In this document: piece by piece, positions 12,200 through 23,775 of the stretch
Layout: the number at the start of each line of letters is the position of its first letter
Numbering within the stretch: position 1 is the stretch's first letter
Source: Isoetes taiwanensis
Lineage: Eukaryota; Streptophyta; Lycopodiopsida; Isoetales; Isoetaceae
Direction of reading: 5' to 3'
Assembly (NCBI GenBank): GCA_021234155.1
Contig: JAJEKV010000057.1
Coordinates: forward strand, 5,549,821-5,613,820
DNA length: 64,000 bases
Position numbers and translations under genes: made by a program
The notes under the pieces: model-generated
What the model was told of the DNA's origin: nothing
Databases searched by the model: none
What the model saw: the letters and a program-made list of their open reading frames with translations, nothing else

Positions 12200-13200
12200 G
12201 CGAAGTCGCAGACGTGGCTATGGCGGCCGGCTCACTTGGCATTCTTTGCGGGTTCGCCTGCCACCCCCTAACCCGGTTACCTGCGCAGGGCGTCGGTGGT
12301 GCACTCGCCACCCTACCGGGTTAAGCCGCTTCAGCGAATCACGGGCGGCGTGCATGATGGCAGAGCGTCGGTGCGTCGGTGGAGTGCCCGCCACCCTACC
12401 GTTCCCCAGGGATTTATCCCGGGTGGCAGGCCCACACGGTGTGGCCATTATGGCCTGGTATGGCCCGGTGGGGATGACTGCGTGCCTTTTACCGGGTTCG
12501 CCAGCGAACTGTGGTGGTAGGTCTTTCGCATAACAGCCCTATTATGGTCGCAAGTCGGTGGCAAGATCGCGTGCACTGGCACCCTACCGGGTTCGCCAGC
12601 GAATCCAGGGCCTCCGCTGCACTGACCGCTTGGTGGAGGAAATCCAACTTTCGGTCTTCTTTGAATCCAACTTTTCGGTGCTGCAATTCACGAAAAGGAA
12701 TCTATGAATTTTGAGTGTAGCCTCTCGAGTATATATTCATACCTTCGAGGCTTTTGAGTTTGTATGTGAAGCGGTGGCGCCGAGCGGTTCAAGTTCGGGC
12801 TGATCTTGAAGCCAATCTCCGCGGCAACGTCTATCCGCCAAGTGAGTTTCTATCCGCTTGGTGGGCAATTTTTTTCTTGTTCTGGTCCATATTTTGTTAA
12901 AATGTTTTATTCTAAAATGGCGTGGAAATTGCTTGATATTGTCATTTTTTCGTGGAAAATCGTTGCCATTCTTCTTGCCCATCTTGTTACAATGGTCCGC
13001 CGGGCTTGAAGACCGTTTTGCGACGTTGTGTCCCTTCTAGCGAATAATGCTCCTCCTCCTCTTCCTCCTGTGGACATCTCCAGCAATCCCCGCCTCCTCC
13101 TCCTCCTCCTCCTCTTCCCCTACTCCTTCCTCCTTTCCTTTCACCGCCGTTTAAACGATGAGTGAAAGGGAGCTTCGATTGCGTCCGTGGGCAAGTCGCG
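12200..13200. other. GC-rich 5' part of the MULE, repeats only
   Basis: This stretch has several copies of ACCCTACCGGGTT and GGTTCGCCAGCGAA-like units and a CTC-rich tract at 13,049-13,130. No coding sequence is convincing. Confidence 0.5.
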
Positions 13201-13541
13201 GGAACGATCGGTAGAATGGCTCACCGAGCCAAATAATGATGAAACAATGTTGGATGTGCAGATAATGATGCAAGTCGTTGCATCCAATTGTCAAGTCCTC
13301 AGAATGGACAAAAACAATGTATAATATTTTATATGAATGGGAAACAAGTAGTATAATGTGTTGCTTTATAATTCATATTTGTGTTTTGTGAAGACCCCAA
13401 TGTATCTATAGCTTTGTACTCAGGCTTGTGTTCATGTTCGACTGTACCTCAGATATCTATTCGAGATCGTCGGTGCTAGAGCAGGCGCAGTTGCTATAGC
13501 AGGAGAATGGCTGAGGTAGTCACTGGCGACTCACCGGTGAG

Positions 13542-16500
13542 ATGTCAGATGAAAATGATAGTGAGTATGACCTTCCTGACAACGAGGATGACACAATGTT
13601 GGAGGAGGACACCGGGGATAATGTAGATGACGGGTGGAACCCGCCTGGTCAGGTTGCTCCAGAAGTTACTCCCAGCCAAAATTCCCAAGAACTGCTTGTA
13701 CATGAAGTGGCCGGTGTCTACCCGGACCCAGTTCAATGGCTCCGTGTTGCCCCCCAGGGTGGTTATGCCCTCAACGAGTCTGTGTATGGGTTGATGAGGC
13801 TGTGCCTACAGGAACACTATGTTCCCCACCCGGCCGAAATAAGTGCTGCTGATCCCCTCTTGCCCCCGGTCTCGCAGAGAAGCGGGAGGCCACCCATCGA
13901 GCACCATGTCAGGTTGATGTACCGATGGGCTGCATATTGTGAGGAGTTTGCAGTTGACGATGACTCCAACGGCTGGTTGTACCGGCGCGTAACTGGGCCT
14001 CATAAGTTAGTCCCTTACGTGGAGTTTTGGAGCCAGTTGGTTGCCATGGGCCACTTGAATGGAAGCACCCATCGGTCCCCCACTGCCACGTTTGAAAAGA
14101 TTTCAGAGGAATGGGAAATTGGTCTGCGGCGCCATGGCATCCCACAGGAATACATAACTGCATGCATGGAAGTGTGCACGTGCAAAAGTGGTCGCACCAT
14201 GAAGGACAACGACTTCAACTACGCGGAGGAGACCACCGTGGACCTCCTCGAGCAAAGGGTGATTGAGCTTCAAACCACTCATCGTGTCCGTTTGGTCCAT
14301 GGACATCAACGTGTCAGGGCGGCGACGGGCGAGATTGTGGATGACTATGCCTGCCACCGATGGAGGCAACCACGCAGGAGAGGGACCCGGGGGGATAGGC
14401 AAATCAGACGGTCCCACCGCAGAGGTTGCTTGTTTCGTTTGCGGACAGTGAAAGATAATGGAAATGGTGCACGGATATACGTTAGCACCGAACACACTGG
14501 CCATGATCCTTTCACCAATGCGGAAGATTGGTCCATGCGTGCATCCCGAACTCCCTTGGCGGCCGCCGACTAGAGCTTAGAAGTATTGGAATGACCCGTG
14601 CTGCGTGGGACATCGCAAGAGCACGGGGACCACAAATACGTACGACGGTGAGCCCAGTTGAGAGAGTCACATACCGCTTCACGATGGCGCAGGAGGATGT
14701 GTGGCAATTGGCCTACCGGCAGAGAATACTCGGTAAGCTCCACTGATAAATCTTTTACTATGGAACAGTGACGTTGTTGTAGATTTATGAGAATGCTTAG
14801 TTCGCTGCGAATAGTAATGAATTTGAAGTAAATATTTTATCATTTTATGCATCGTAGGCGGGAGTTTGGGTACGGACTGGGAAAGCCTCGAGAGCGGGAT
14901 TGACGATTGGAAAGCCTCCGGGAAGGTGATTTTTCACCAGCCTTGGAATCCGCGATGTCGCCGAAGCCGTTGGACCGACCATGGATCCTAGTCATCCAAG
15001 ATGACAGGATGTTGGAGGCTACTGTGAGATGGAGCGCTGGCGGTGGTTGGGCCATGGATTCAACCTTCTGTACAAATCTGTGGAAGTTTCCCTTGTACGG
15101 AGCGGTTGTACCGATTGCCGGGGGTGTGGGGTACCCAGTGTTTTACATGCTATGCAGCGTGGAGGCCGACGAGGGGCACCAACGACATGCCCTCGAAGAT
15201 AGCGCCACGCCTTGTCTTCGGTTTAATGGGCACAATCAGACCGAGGTCAATCACCATTGACATGGACGGTACTGTGGAGAGACGGGCTATCACCGAGGTT
15301 GTGTCGGGAAGACTAACATTGTTGGGAAGATGGCGAAAGCGTGTATGTCGACCCGTGCATTGATTGTATCAACACATTGGTAACAATAGCCTCGGTTTTG
15401 CAAAAAGGTTGCGGTGCAATGTTCTTGCATGTTGGTTCCATCGGCGTCATGGGCAAAATATCCGTTCCGCGCTGGCCGAGATGCTAAGGAAAGACGTGGC
15501 CTTGCGGCTGTCGAGGTTGATGACTGAGCCAAATGCCAACGCCTACAATGCCCAGCTGGCACAATTTCAGCTTCTCTATGGACAAAACCACATCATCCAA
15601 GGGTACTTGAATCACAACTGGTTGAATGGGGCGACGTGGGATGGTAAATGGCAGAGACACAAACGGCTGTTCAACCATGCCAACGCCGACACAACAAACT
15701 ATTGGAGTCACACCGAAAGTTTTGAAGACTCAAACCTTGCAATTGCAAAGTCAATATAAGGATGTACACACTAGTGTCTCATCTCATTGGTTTTCGGGAC
15801 GGACGATGCAGTAGGAGGCACAATCCTAACTCGGTGCGAAGAAAGATGGAGTCTTGGTAAGTACAAAAGGGTGTAACTCTCTCGTGTGTTGGTCGTAACC
15901 TCTCTTTTTCCATGCGTACCGAAGTTTGGGACGCTTATAGCACGCTCATATCCAAAGAGACATGCTTTGGTGCTCACTCCATTATCCAATCATTGCACGA
16001 TAACCCCAACGCCATCCGGTTGGAAGATGCCGCAGACGTCAGTTATCTATGGCTAGCCACCAATCGGAGGGACCGAGATACACTCAAGATATGAGGATGC
16101 GATATTGCGACGCCCATGCCCTCATGCCGTGTGCAAACATCTCATAGCGGAGACTATTTCCTTACCCCGAGCCACCCCCGCATTGTACAATGAGCTATTT
16201 CCCAACCGACAATTCATTCCGCCCATGCCTCCGCGACCGCCCGCACCAATGAACGACGTCGATGTCCTCATGCCGCTGCTACAACAATGGGATGCGTTGC
16301 TCATGGCCGAACGTCAGACTGTGCAAGCCACTATGCAAGATGCTCATGCTCTTGACCCAGGAGATGTGCGTGAAATTATATCCAAGGTTCGCAGGCAGAT
16401 ACGATTCTATAGAGACGCAGCCGGCCCCCCGGTTCACGTCTTTCATGGCGGTTACGATAGGCAGCAAGAACATGCCCGCAGTGGAGTCCACAGATGGCGT

Positions 16501-16572
16501 GCAAGGCCGACCGCAGCGAGGGACCAACCACCACGACCTCGCGCACGAATGAGAGGCCACACAGCAAACTGA
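13542..16572 (+). pseudogene. MULE transposase with SWIM-type zinc finger remnant
   Basis: The first frame (13,542-14,573) is an acidic N-terminus followed by a domain of unknown role. A probable intron lies around 14,750-14,860. The DDE core follows. AMDSTFCTNLWKFPLYGAVV (near 15,060) has the first Asp, ITIDMDG (near 15,255) the second, and CWFHRRHGQNIR (near 15,430) is the C-x2-H block of the MULE family. LCL-poor linkers precede VCKHLIAE at about 16,131, matching the C-x-H end of a SWIM finger that binds DNA in these transposases. Frameshifts between 15,260 and 16,090 break it. It cuts and pastes DNA carrying the matching terminal repeats. Confidence 0.75.
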
Positions 16573-19500
16573 TATGCCATCACTCATAGCATTGTCACAT
16601 AAATAATGTCGCATATAATGTTACATACATGATTACATGATTACGGAGAAAAGCTTCTAGCTAGATAGATCCCAAACAAAGACTAACAAAGGACCATCGA
16701 AGTCTTTGTTGGTACCAAGACACCCTACAATAAAGCGGCCGACTACTACGGGCCACTCACTCCTAAACAAGCCAAGACATCGCCGCACCGTGGTACCAAC
16801 CCCGGCTTATCGGTATAACAAGATCCTACGGGTTTGCCACACGTCCCGCACGAGGTGGCGCATGATGAAACCAATGTGCATGCCACAGGTATTGTTGTCG
16901 ACCTGCAGCGGGCACAATGCAGGCCGCACATTTGAGGCAGCACCCCATCGATGTAACACCGGTGCCCCCATTCGCCAAGACCCAAGCGGTCGCTACTGCA
17001 CAAAGAGAGTACAGTCGATCACTAGTGGCGGGCACAAATGGGAAAGACAGGGGACTAGAAACACTCACGAGTTTAAGCGCCGGTAGGTTGATGCGCTCCG
17101 AAAACCCCGCCGCGGAAGGCATGTTGTCGAAGTACCACCAGCCCACGTGATCGTCATCTCCGAGGCCTAGGCGAAAAGCGCACGCCGGCGGATCGTATGA
17201 GAGCAACAAGCATCCAATGACCATCGCGACACGCCAAAGATGTATGACTTTCGCTTCCCTTAAGTCGAGGATTGCCTCGGAATTGAAAGTAAAGCAAAGA
17301 ATCGAAAGTACTTACCCCTCGGGACGATGGGCCGTAGCACTGCACGTAGTGCACCCGGTCGGGATGCGGGTGGGAAGAAGGTGGGAGACGACTCCTCGGG
17401 AGGGACGTTTCGACACCGAACAACATAGTCGTGATAGTAACGGGGTCTATCATCAACAACTCACGACGCCCTCTCCAAGCATCCGCCGCGAACACGCTAC
17501 ATATAAGCACACGCCAAATATCGATTTTGTCGATCCATACAAACTAAACATAAACCCGACACGCACCTCATCAACACTCGAATGTGCCCCTCCTCCCATC
17601 GGCCCATCGTGGGCGACGCCGAGGAGGTCGATGTTAGTCACGACGCATGCTTTGGCCCGCCCTCTTGCAATATCCAAGTCGCCGCACCATCCGGACGCCT
17701 CGCCGCAACCATGGCAAGGTGTTCTAAGTGATCCGGGCCGTAGTAGTGCGCGCGGAACACCCTAACCTCTTTCCTTAAAAGGATTTGAAGATGTAACCCA
17801 GCGGGATCCGTAAGTGCTCGGGAACTGCGGCCGACCGGCCCGTGGGCCGAGACCATCCTCGAATGGGTACACACACCGTAGCTCCAGATGGTGTGCCCGT
17901 CCGAACTCTCCGCAAAGCGGGTACATGAAAAACCCGTGCTCGGTCTCTTATCCATGCCTCGCTCCCTCGACATTGCGATCAGCGAAATGGGGAAGTCAAT
18001 GTGTGTGCCATGCCCGCGGTGCCCGCCATCGCCGCCCTCATGATATCATCGAGGACCCGGGCGACTTCTGCTGGTCAGCCTCGCCACCGCAGCGCCCCTA
18101 TGGAAGGAGGGGTGGCCATGTACGATCGGCCGGCGGGGACGGTCTCATGATCGGGGCTGGATCGGACGCGGGTCCCTACCTCGACCGAACTCTTCCCCTC
18201 GCCGCCTCGCAAGCCACTCACCTCCCCGCAATGGAGGGATCGGGTTGGAGTGTGGATGCTCGTGGCAAAGATGACTGGCCAGAACTCGGGCCGAGACTCC
18301 CCGTGATCCCTGTGGAGCTCGGCTAGCAACTCCTCCTCCGTGGGAAAATGGCCACCGATCCTCTCTCAGGCAATGGCCCGGGCCATTGAGCATAGCATGT
18401 GCGGTCCAGTCTTCTGTCGAACGCCACACTGTGCTAATTAGCTCTTACTCTAATGCGACCTTCATGATAGGGCTGCATCCTCTCAAGGCCCCGCTACCAG
18501 GCGGTGTCGGCTGGCCTCATAAAACATGGCGCCCCGGCCCTCGGGGAAGGCATCTAGGGCCGCCTCGGGGGTAAGGACATCTTTGTAAGGCGATCGTTGT
18601 TGCTCCTTGTCTCCTCGCCTCTCTATGTCGCCCGCGGCCTCCATCATACGTGCGGCTTTTGCGGGATCTTTCGACGCTTTTGCAGCCCCCTCCCCGCTTC
18701 GGACACCACTCTCTCAGAATTGCGGGGTTGCACCCCTTGGCCGGGAATGTCCATGCGTGGGCCACCATTGATCCGCATGGTGGCTCGATGGTGCCCCCTA
18801 AGCTCCATGTGGGTCAACCCCGGAACCGGTCAGCGGCGACTTCTATCCACAAAGTGTGTACACCTGTGTCTTTGTGCAAATCCACCGCATTTGGGCAGCG
18901 GTGTGGGGCCCGACCGCTCTCAACAGGCGTGACCACATGCGCACGGGCACCAAATGCCATGGTATTCCACGTCTACAAAACAAATCGGTTAACAAGCACA
19001 CAAAACATACCTAGCGGGATAAGATTTGGTGCGGTTGGGGTACCATTCAACAATGCTACCGATCGTGGGGGGACATCAAAGCCGCTTGAGCCAAATGGCA
19101 AGGGACGGCATCATCCATGCCGATTTGGGGAAGCGCCTGGGCCGGAGACATGGTCTTTGGCGGATAAATGTAGATTGCTCAAATAGATATCCGAATTCCG
19201 TGTGATTATGAGTCGACGTAAGAGAAGCTTTAAGAAAAAGGAGAAGCTTCAACAAATAAAAAGAAGCTTCAACAAATAAAAATAAGTTCAACGTTCAAAG
19301 AAATAAAAATAAGCTTCAACAAATATAAATAAAGCCCACCTAAGGAAACAAACTTTATTATGATGGGCAACTCTCACCAATCAGAAAGCAATAGGGATGG
19401 CAATAGGGAACCTAGATGCACTTGTACGAGCACACTTATAATTTTGTCAATGGAGCTCAAAACAAGACTCAAAATCGCTCAATGCAACTCAAAATCGTTC

Positions 19501-19640
19501 CAAACAAAGAAAAAAGGAAGGCGAAATACTTGTTTTTAACAGGCTAAGGAGCCACGTTCTCCAATCGATCCAACAAAGGAGCCAACAAAGTGGCCACGTT
19601 CACAATCGATCCAACTGGAGTTGCTTCTGGAGCTTCTTCT
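16573..19640. other. GC-rich 3' part of the MULE, unresolved open frames
   Basis: Several overlapping open frames of 70-180 codons exist on both strands (for example 17,217-17,765 plus, 17,154-17,510 minus). None shows a domain I recognise. High GC content inflates chance frames. Donor-like GTAAG signals on the minus strand leave room for a decayed second MULE gene. At 19,215-19,325 there is a short tandem repeat built on AGAAGCTTCAACAAATAAAA. Confidence 0.4.
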
Positions 19641-20884
19641 TGCTTCAGGAGCTCGTTCTACAGCTGCACAAGGAGCGTCCGAGCCGAAGCGCAAAAAATT
19701 CTCTAGAAAAAAATTTTGCTTCCATTGTTATAATCCTGCAGGGCACGATTCCATGGGCCCGATGCTCACGGGCTCACGAAACCCGGGGTGACGGCCGACA
19801 GCGTCAGCCGGTCCGCCACCCGGCCCGTAAAATGACGGTCAGACTTTCCGTGCCGAGGGTTCGCCAAGCGAACCCGGTAGCAGAACCCTAAACCCACCTG
19901 AGCGCCGTATTCCCTCGCAGCTGGGCCTGCATCGCTAACCCGGGGTTCGCCCGCCAGCAACTCCTAGGCCGGGTCCGCCCAGAACGGCCAGAGCCGCCAA
20001 GCCCTCTCCGCACTGCCAAGCCTCAAGAATCATCCCGTAGCTGGTTAGCCCCAAGCGAACCCCGTGAGGGGAGACACGCCGATCCGCCAAGCCCCCGACG
20101 CCCACGCCACGCGGGCCCTCGCGAACCAAGTGGGTTCGCCCAAGCGAATTTTCCGGGTTCGCCCGGGCGAACCCACTTGGTTCGCGAACTTGGATTCGGG
20201 AGCCAATAAAGTGCGCGTTCGGGATACCCCCAAAAAAGCAATATTTTTAAAGCTTTTTCATTTTAAAAGAAGGGCAAAAAAAAAAAAATGCTTGTTTTAA
20301 GGAGAGAGACATTAACTTTGATAACTCAAGAAGTATTTATTGTTAAAAAACAGAAGAAAATATAGATTGTTTTTTGCAAGCTTAATAGAAGTACTAAAAA
20401 AGACAAACATTGGAAAGACAAAGAGTGTGAAACTCGAGCAAGAAAAGAGTTGTTTCAATTAAGCATTGTTAGAGAGACAAAGCTTTCAGTTTAAAAATCT
20501 TCATCAAAATAAATTATAATATTACTTAGCACATAGTTTACAATGAAAGTGGTTAAGAACTCATTCAGATAAATTTATACGAGAGGTGGTTTCTTCTTCA
20601 ATCCACAGGACTCTCGCACCCTTTAAGATCCGGGCTCTTTGCGAGCTTACAAAAGAAGGGCGCCTCCTTACGATTCCAAACCTATTGGCACAGCGGTTTC
20701 TGCGGCTCGGGCACCACAGCTCCAAGTCAACAAACTCCACCTCCTCATCTCTTCTTCCCGTAAGTGGAGGTCAGATTTTACGTAAGTGCCCTTAGCATCG
20801 GCCGGCACCGTTCTTTGCTCCCGGTTTCCCGTTTTCATCGTGAAAGGATTCGCAAGAGCTTATCCCGGTCCCGATGAAGCTTAC

Positions 20885-21252
20885 TTTATCCGGGTCTATG
20901 TCGACGGAGGCGACATTGGTACCGCTTAAGGGCGAAAGCTGGCCGCGGGTGCCCGATCCGGAAAAGGCATCTAGGATCCGCCTCTGCCGAGAAAACCATC
21001 AGATCAAATTATTAATAAGCCGTGGCTTCGATAATGGGACACCACAAATAGCTTTGTCGCCATTTGTGGGTCTTTAATTTCGCAAAAACAATTTGGGGAA
21101 CCGAAATGCATTGCGGGGAGGAGTCTTTTTCATTCGCGTGTTAAAATGAACCATGGTTTTTTGGCGTCCGACTGTAAAAAACCTATATGAAAATGCTCGA
21201 AAACACTCACTAAGCGGACCACCACCATGACCCTTGACGTTTGTTTTAAGCC
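20885..21252 (-). pseudogene. Methyltransferase exon with motifs X and I
   Basis: Acceptor TTGGCAG opens the exon and donor GTAAGC closes it. HFNTRMKKTPPRNAFRFP, then LSKPRLINNLI, then ILDAFSGSGTRGQL and VASVDIDPDK lie in one frame, with two stops between them. F-x-G-x-G-T is the S-adenosylmethionine loop, and the D-I-D after it would bind the ribose. Confidence 0.75.
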
Positions 21253-21529
21253 TGCCAAGCAATATAGAAATTAGAAATTAGTAAAAAGAAAACAAGGAAA
21301 ATAAGTTAGCCCAGTTAGTGTGGCGGTATAAACTTATACCACGGTTGCCTTGCTGTATAAATTTATACCACGGCGGCAAGCCGTATAAATTTATACAGAC
21401 ATTGCCTTGCTGTATAAATTTATACCACGGTTGTTCCAGCCTTTAAAATTTAAACCTTAAGACAGATGTGGTATAAATTTATACCAGGGAGTTACCGTAA
21501 AACAAAAAAACGTTAATTGTGAAGCTTAC

Positions 21530-21931
21530 CAAACGTTTTTGCCGGGCTTCTGCCAAGCATGCATCCGCTCCCATAGGTTTAAGCACCGACATCGTCTGAA
21601 GGTCGAATGAAAAATGATGACCCTCCAGTTTTCAGATGTCGTGACTTCTTTGAGGCCATCCAGGAAAGACCGGACTTGCACGTGAGTGAAAGCCTCCTCA
21701 TCAAAAGCGCTATCCTTTATTTTAAATCCATAAGGAATATCTGCAATGCATAATGTAAAATGTTGCTTGTCTAAAAGAGTCCCCAGCCTTGTACAATCAC
21801 CCTCAACAACCCTGTATTGGACGTCCCGACCAAATGTGGTAAATCTCTCATATGTACAGTCAAAACTGGAAGTGGCGACCTCTCTACCCTGTTCAATTGC
21901 CTTTAACCTTTGCCTCTCTTCCTTGGCCCTA
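21530..21931 (-). pseudogene. Methyltransferase exon with catalytic motif IV
   Basis: This is about 134 codons without a stop on the minus strand, from a CAG acceptor to a GTAAGC donor. The block GDCTRLGTLLDKQHFTLCIA followed by DIPYG matches the strand-plus-catalytic loop of amino-methyltransferases, where D-P-P-Y is usual. Here the second residue is Ile, as in related D-x-P-Y variants. WRVIIFHS fits the next conserved strand. Confidence 0.75.
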
Positions 21932-23696
21932 CTGAACCAGGTTCAAAAATCCAAAGTGGGTAGCCCCTTCTTCTTGTTTCTTAAGAGTAATGTGAGACAA
22001 AGGCACAAACACATAACATATTTTTGCAAAACTTACCCAAACCATCGGGTTAAGCTGCGTGCTCTCGATGATACTTGTCACGTGGTACAACTTGGGTACA
22101 AAAGTTTGCACTCCTCGATCTTCTAGGTTGAGCTGCTTCATTAACTCGGCGGGCAAGTGACAATGTCTTTTCCGATCGCAAAGGGAAAAATATTGTAAGA
22201 CAAAAAGGTAGAAAAAAACATGGCATAGCAAGTGAGGCTTACGTTTTAGCTTCCTTGGCCATCTCGCCTAATGTGAATTCTTTGGCAACTACTTTTTCCA
22301 ACAAAGTAACAAATATTTCTTTGCTTTTAAGACTCAGAATCAAGGCCCGAGGGTACAATGCTCATATTTTTTGTTTTGATTCACCACCTTTCTTTGGTTT
22401 CTTTCCCGCGTCTTTAGCTTGTTCTTTGAGCTCCCCATCTTGAACATACAAAAAATTCTTTCTTGAAGATCCCACACCGTAAAGCGGTCAAACGAAATTT
22501 AGTCTTTGAATGGCGTAAGAGGATGGGCACGGCGACTCAACACGGTATAAATTTATACCGCGGTTCGGTCATGATATAAATTTATACACAAAGTGCACGT
22601 TCACAGGTAATTTATATCGCGATTTGCACTGTGATAAATTTATATCAGAAGCCGTCAGCGCATATAAATTTATCACGTTCGTCTCATTGTATAAATTTAT
22701 ACCGCGACCGGTGCACTGTGATAAATTTTATATCGCGGCAGCTTCCGTATAAATTTATACCGCGGCCAGGCACGGTATGAATTTATACCGTCAGTAGGCT
22801 ACTACAAGATTCTAACCACGCTAAACATACTACAAAAGATTGAATTGAATCTTTTACTTACTTGACCATCTCTCGAAAAGCGAAATGAAAGTAGTTATCG
22901 TATTGTTTGACGTACCATTATGGGCTTCTTATCAGAATCATAGCTCAGGCAACACTCCGTCACACAGGCTTCTCGAAGCTCTTGAAGCTTATTCTTCTGT
23001 TTTTTGAAGTCCTCTCCATGCATTTGTTTGAACTCCACGTACTCTCGATGCATGAATCGGATCTTATCTATTAGGCTCATTTTTAACCGAAAAGTCATTG
23101 TCAAGATTGTGACTTTACGGCAATGACTTTTGCCTCTTAAATGCTGTGATACCCACGTAAATATGGGCTTCCACGCTTTTCCACACCTCGTTACGGGTTT
23201 CCTCCTTTGAGAGTTCTTTTCTAGCCTTGTAGCTGTGTGTGCCTCCAAGGACGTAGTAGGTGTAATCTTCGAAGTCTGCTTTTTGTAATCCTGCAATCGA
23301 TTGCATTGACTTCTATCAACCATAACAACTAGAGGCGACACATACGCGCATGAGGATTTCTTCTCATTCTTTGCTTAAGAATGGCCACATGTGCCGCGTA
23401 CAACTTTTCGGACTGGCAAGCACTCGACCCCATCTTCATTTTTTGGTGGCCTCTTGATAGTGCTTAGTGTCAAAGAAATGGTTTGTTTGAGCAGTTTGGT
23501 TTCATTAACCCGCTTGAGAATAGCACTTGACTTATCTGCGGGCTTCACAACGATGTCTGCTCCAGGAGCCTTCTGAAGAGCTTCTGCTGACTCCTCTATA
23601 GTCAAGGGCTTTGTTTTTCTAGATTTTTTCTTGGTAGGAGGCTGTGTATCTAGTACCAGGGAATGCTTCCTACCCTTTCCCTTTGTGTTGCCTGGT

Positions 23697-23775
23697 TCCT
23701 CCTCTTCCTCTTCCTCTTCCTCTTCCTCTTCCTCTTCCTCTTCCTCTACCTCTACCTCTTCCTCTACTACTTCCT
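23697..23775 (-). repeat. CTTCCT-type microsatellite coding poly-glutamate
   Basis: A CTC/CTTCCT hexamer-like repeat encodes about 20 Glu residues on the minus strand inside the acidic exon of the methyltransferase gene. Confidence 0.85.

Larger units (their letters stand above)
12096..20229 (+). mobile_element. Mutator-like element (MULE)
   Basis: The left end (about 12,096-12,200) and the inverse of the right end (about 20,110-20,229) align imperfectly over about 100 bp, sharing CTGGGTTCGCCC and the GCGAACCC-to-ATTCGC order. Long terminal inverted repeats are typical of MULEs. Both ends are rich in hairpins such as GGGTTCGC-CCAA-GCGAACCC. The transposase lies inside on the plus strand. The ends are diverged, so exact borders are uncertain. 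Confidence 0.6.

Noticed and set aside
12150-12620. tRNA genes suggested by GGTTCG blocks resembling a B box
   Set aside because: No A box, acceptor stem or cloverleaf fits. The blocks are part of the MULE terminal hairpins.
12773-12792. Retrotransposon primer-binding site (TGGCGCCGAGCGG-like)
   Set aside because: No LTR end lies just upstream, and the place is inside the MULE.
17217-17765. 182-codon plus-strand frame as a real gene
   Set aside because: It overlaps equally long frames on the other strand in GC-rich DNA and has no recognisable domain or codon signal.
20885-21931. Bacterial contamination as the source of the methyltransferase
   Set aside because: GT-AG introns, an AT-rich intronic repeat and continuous plant transposon surroundings argue against it.
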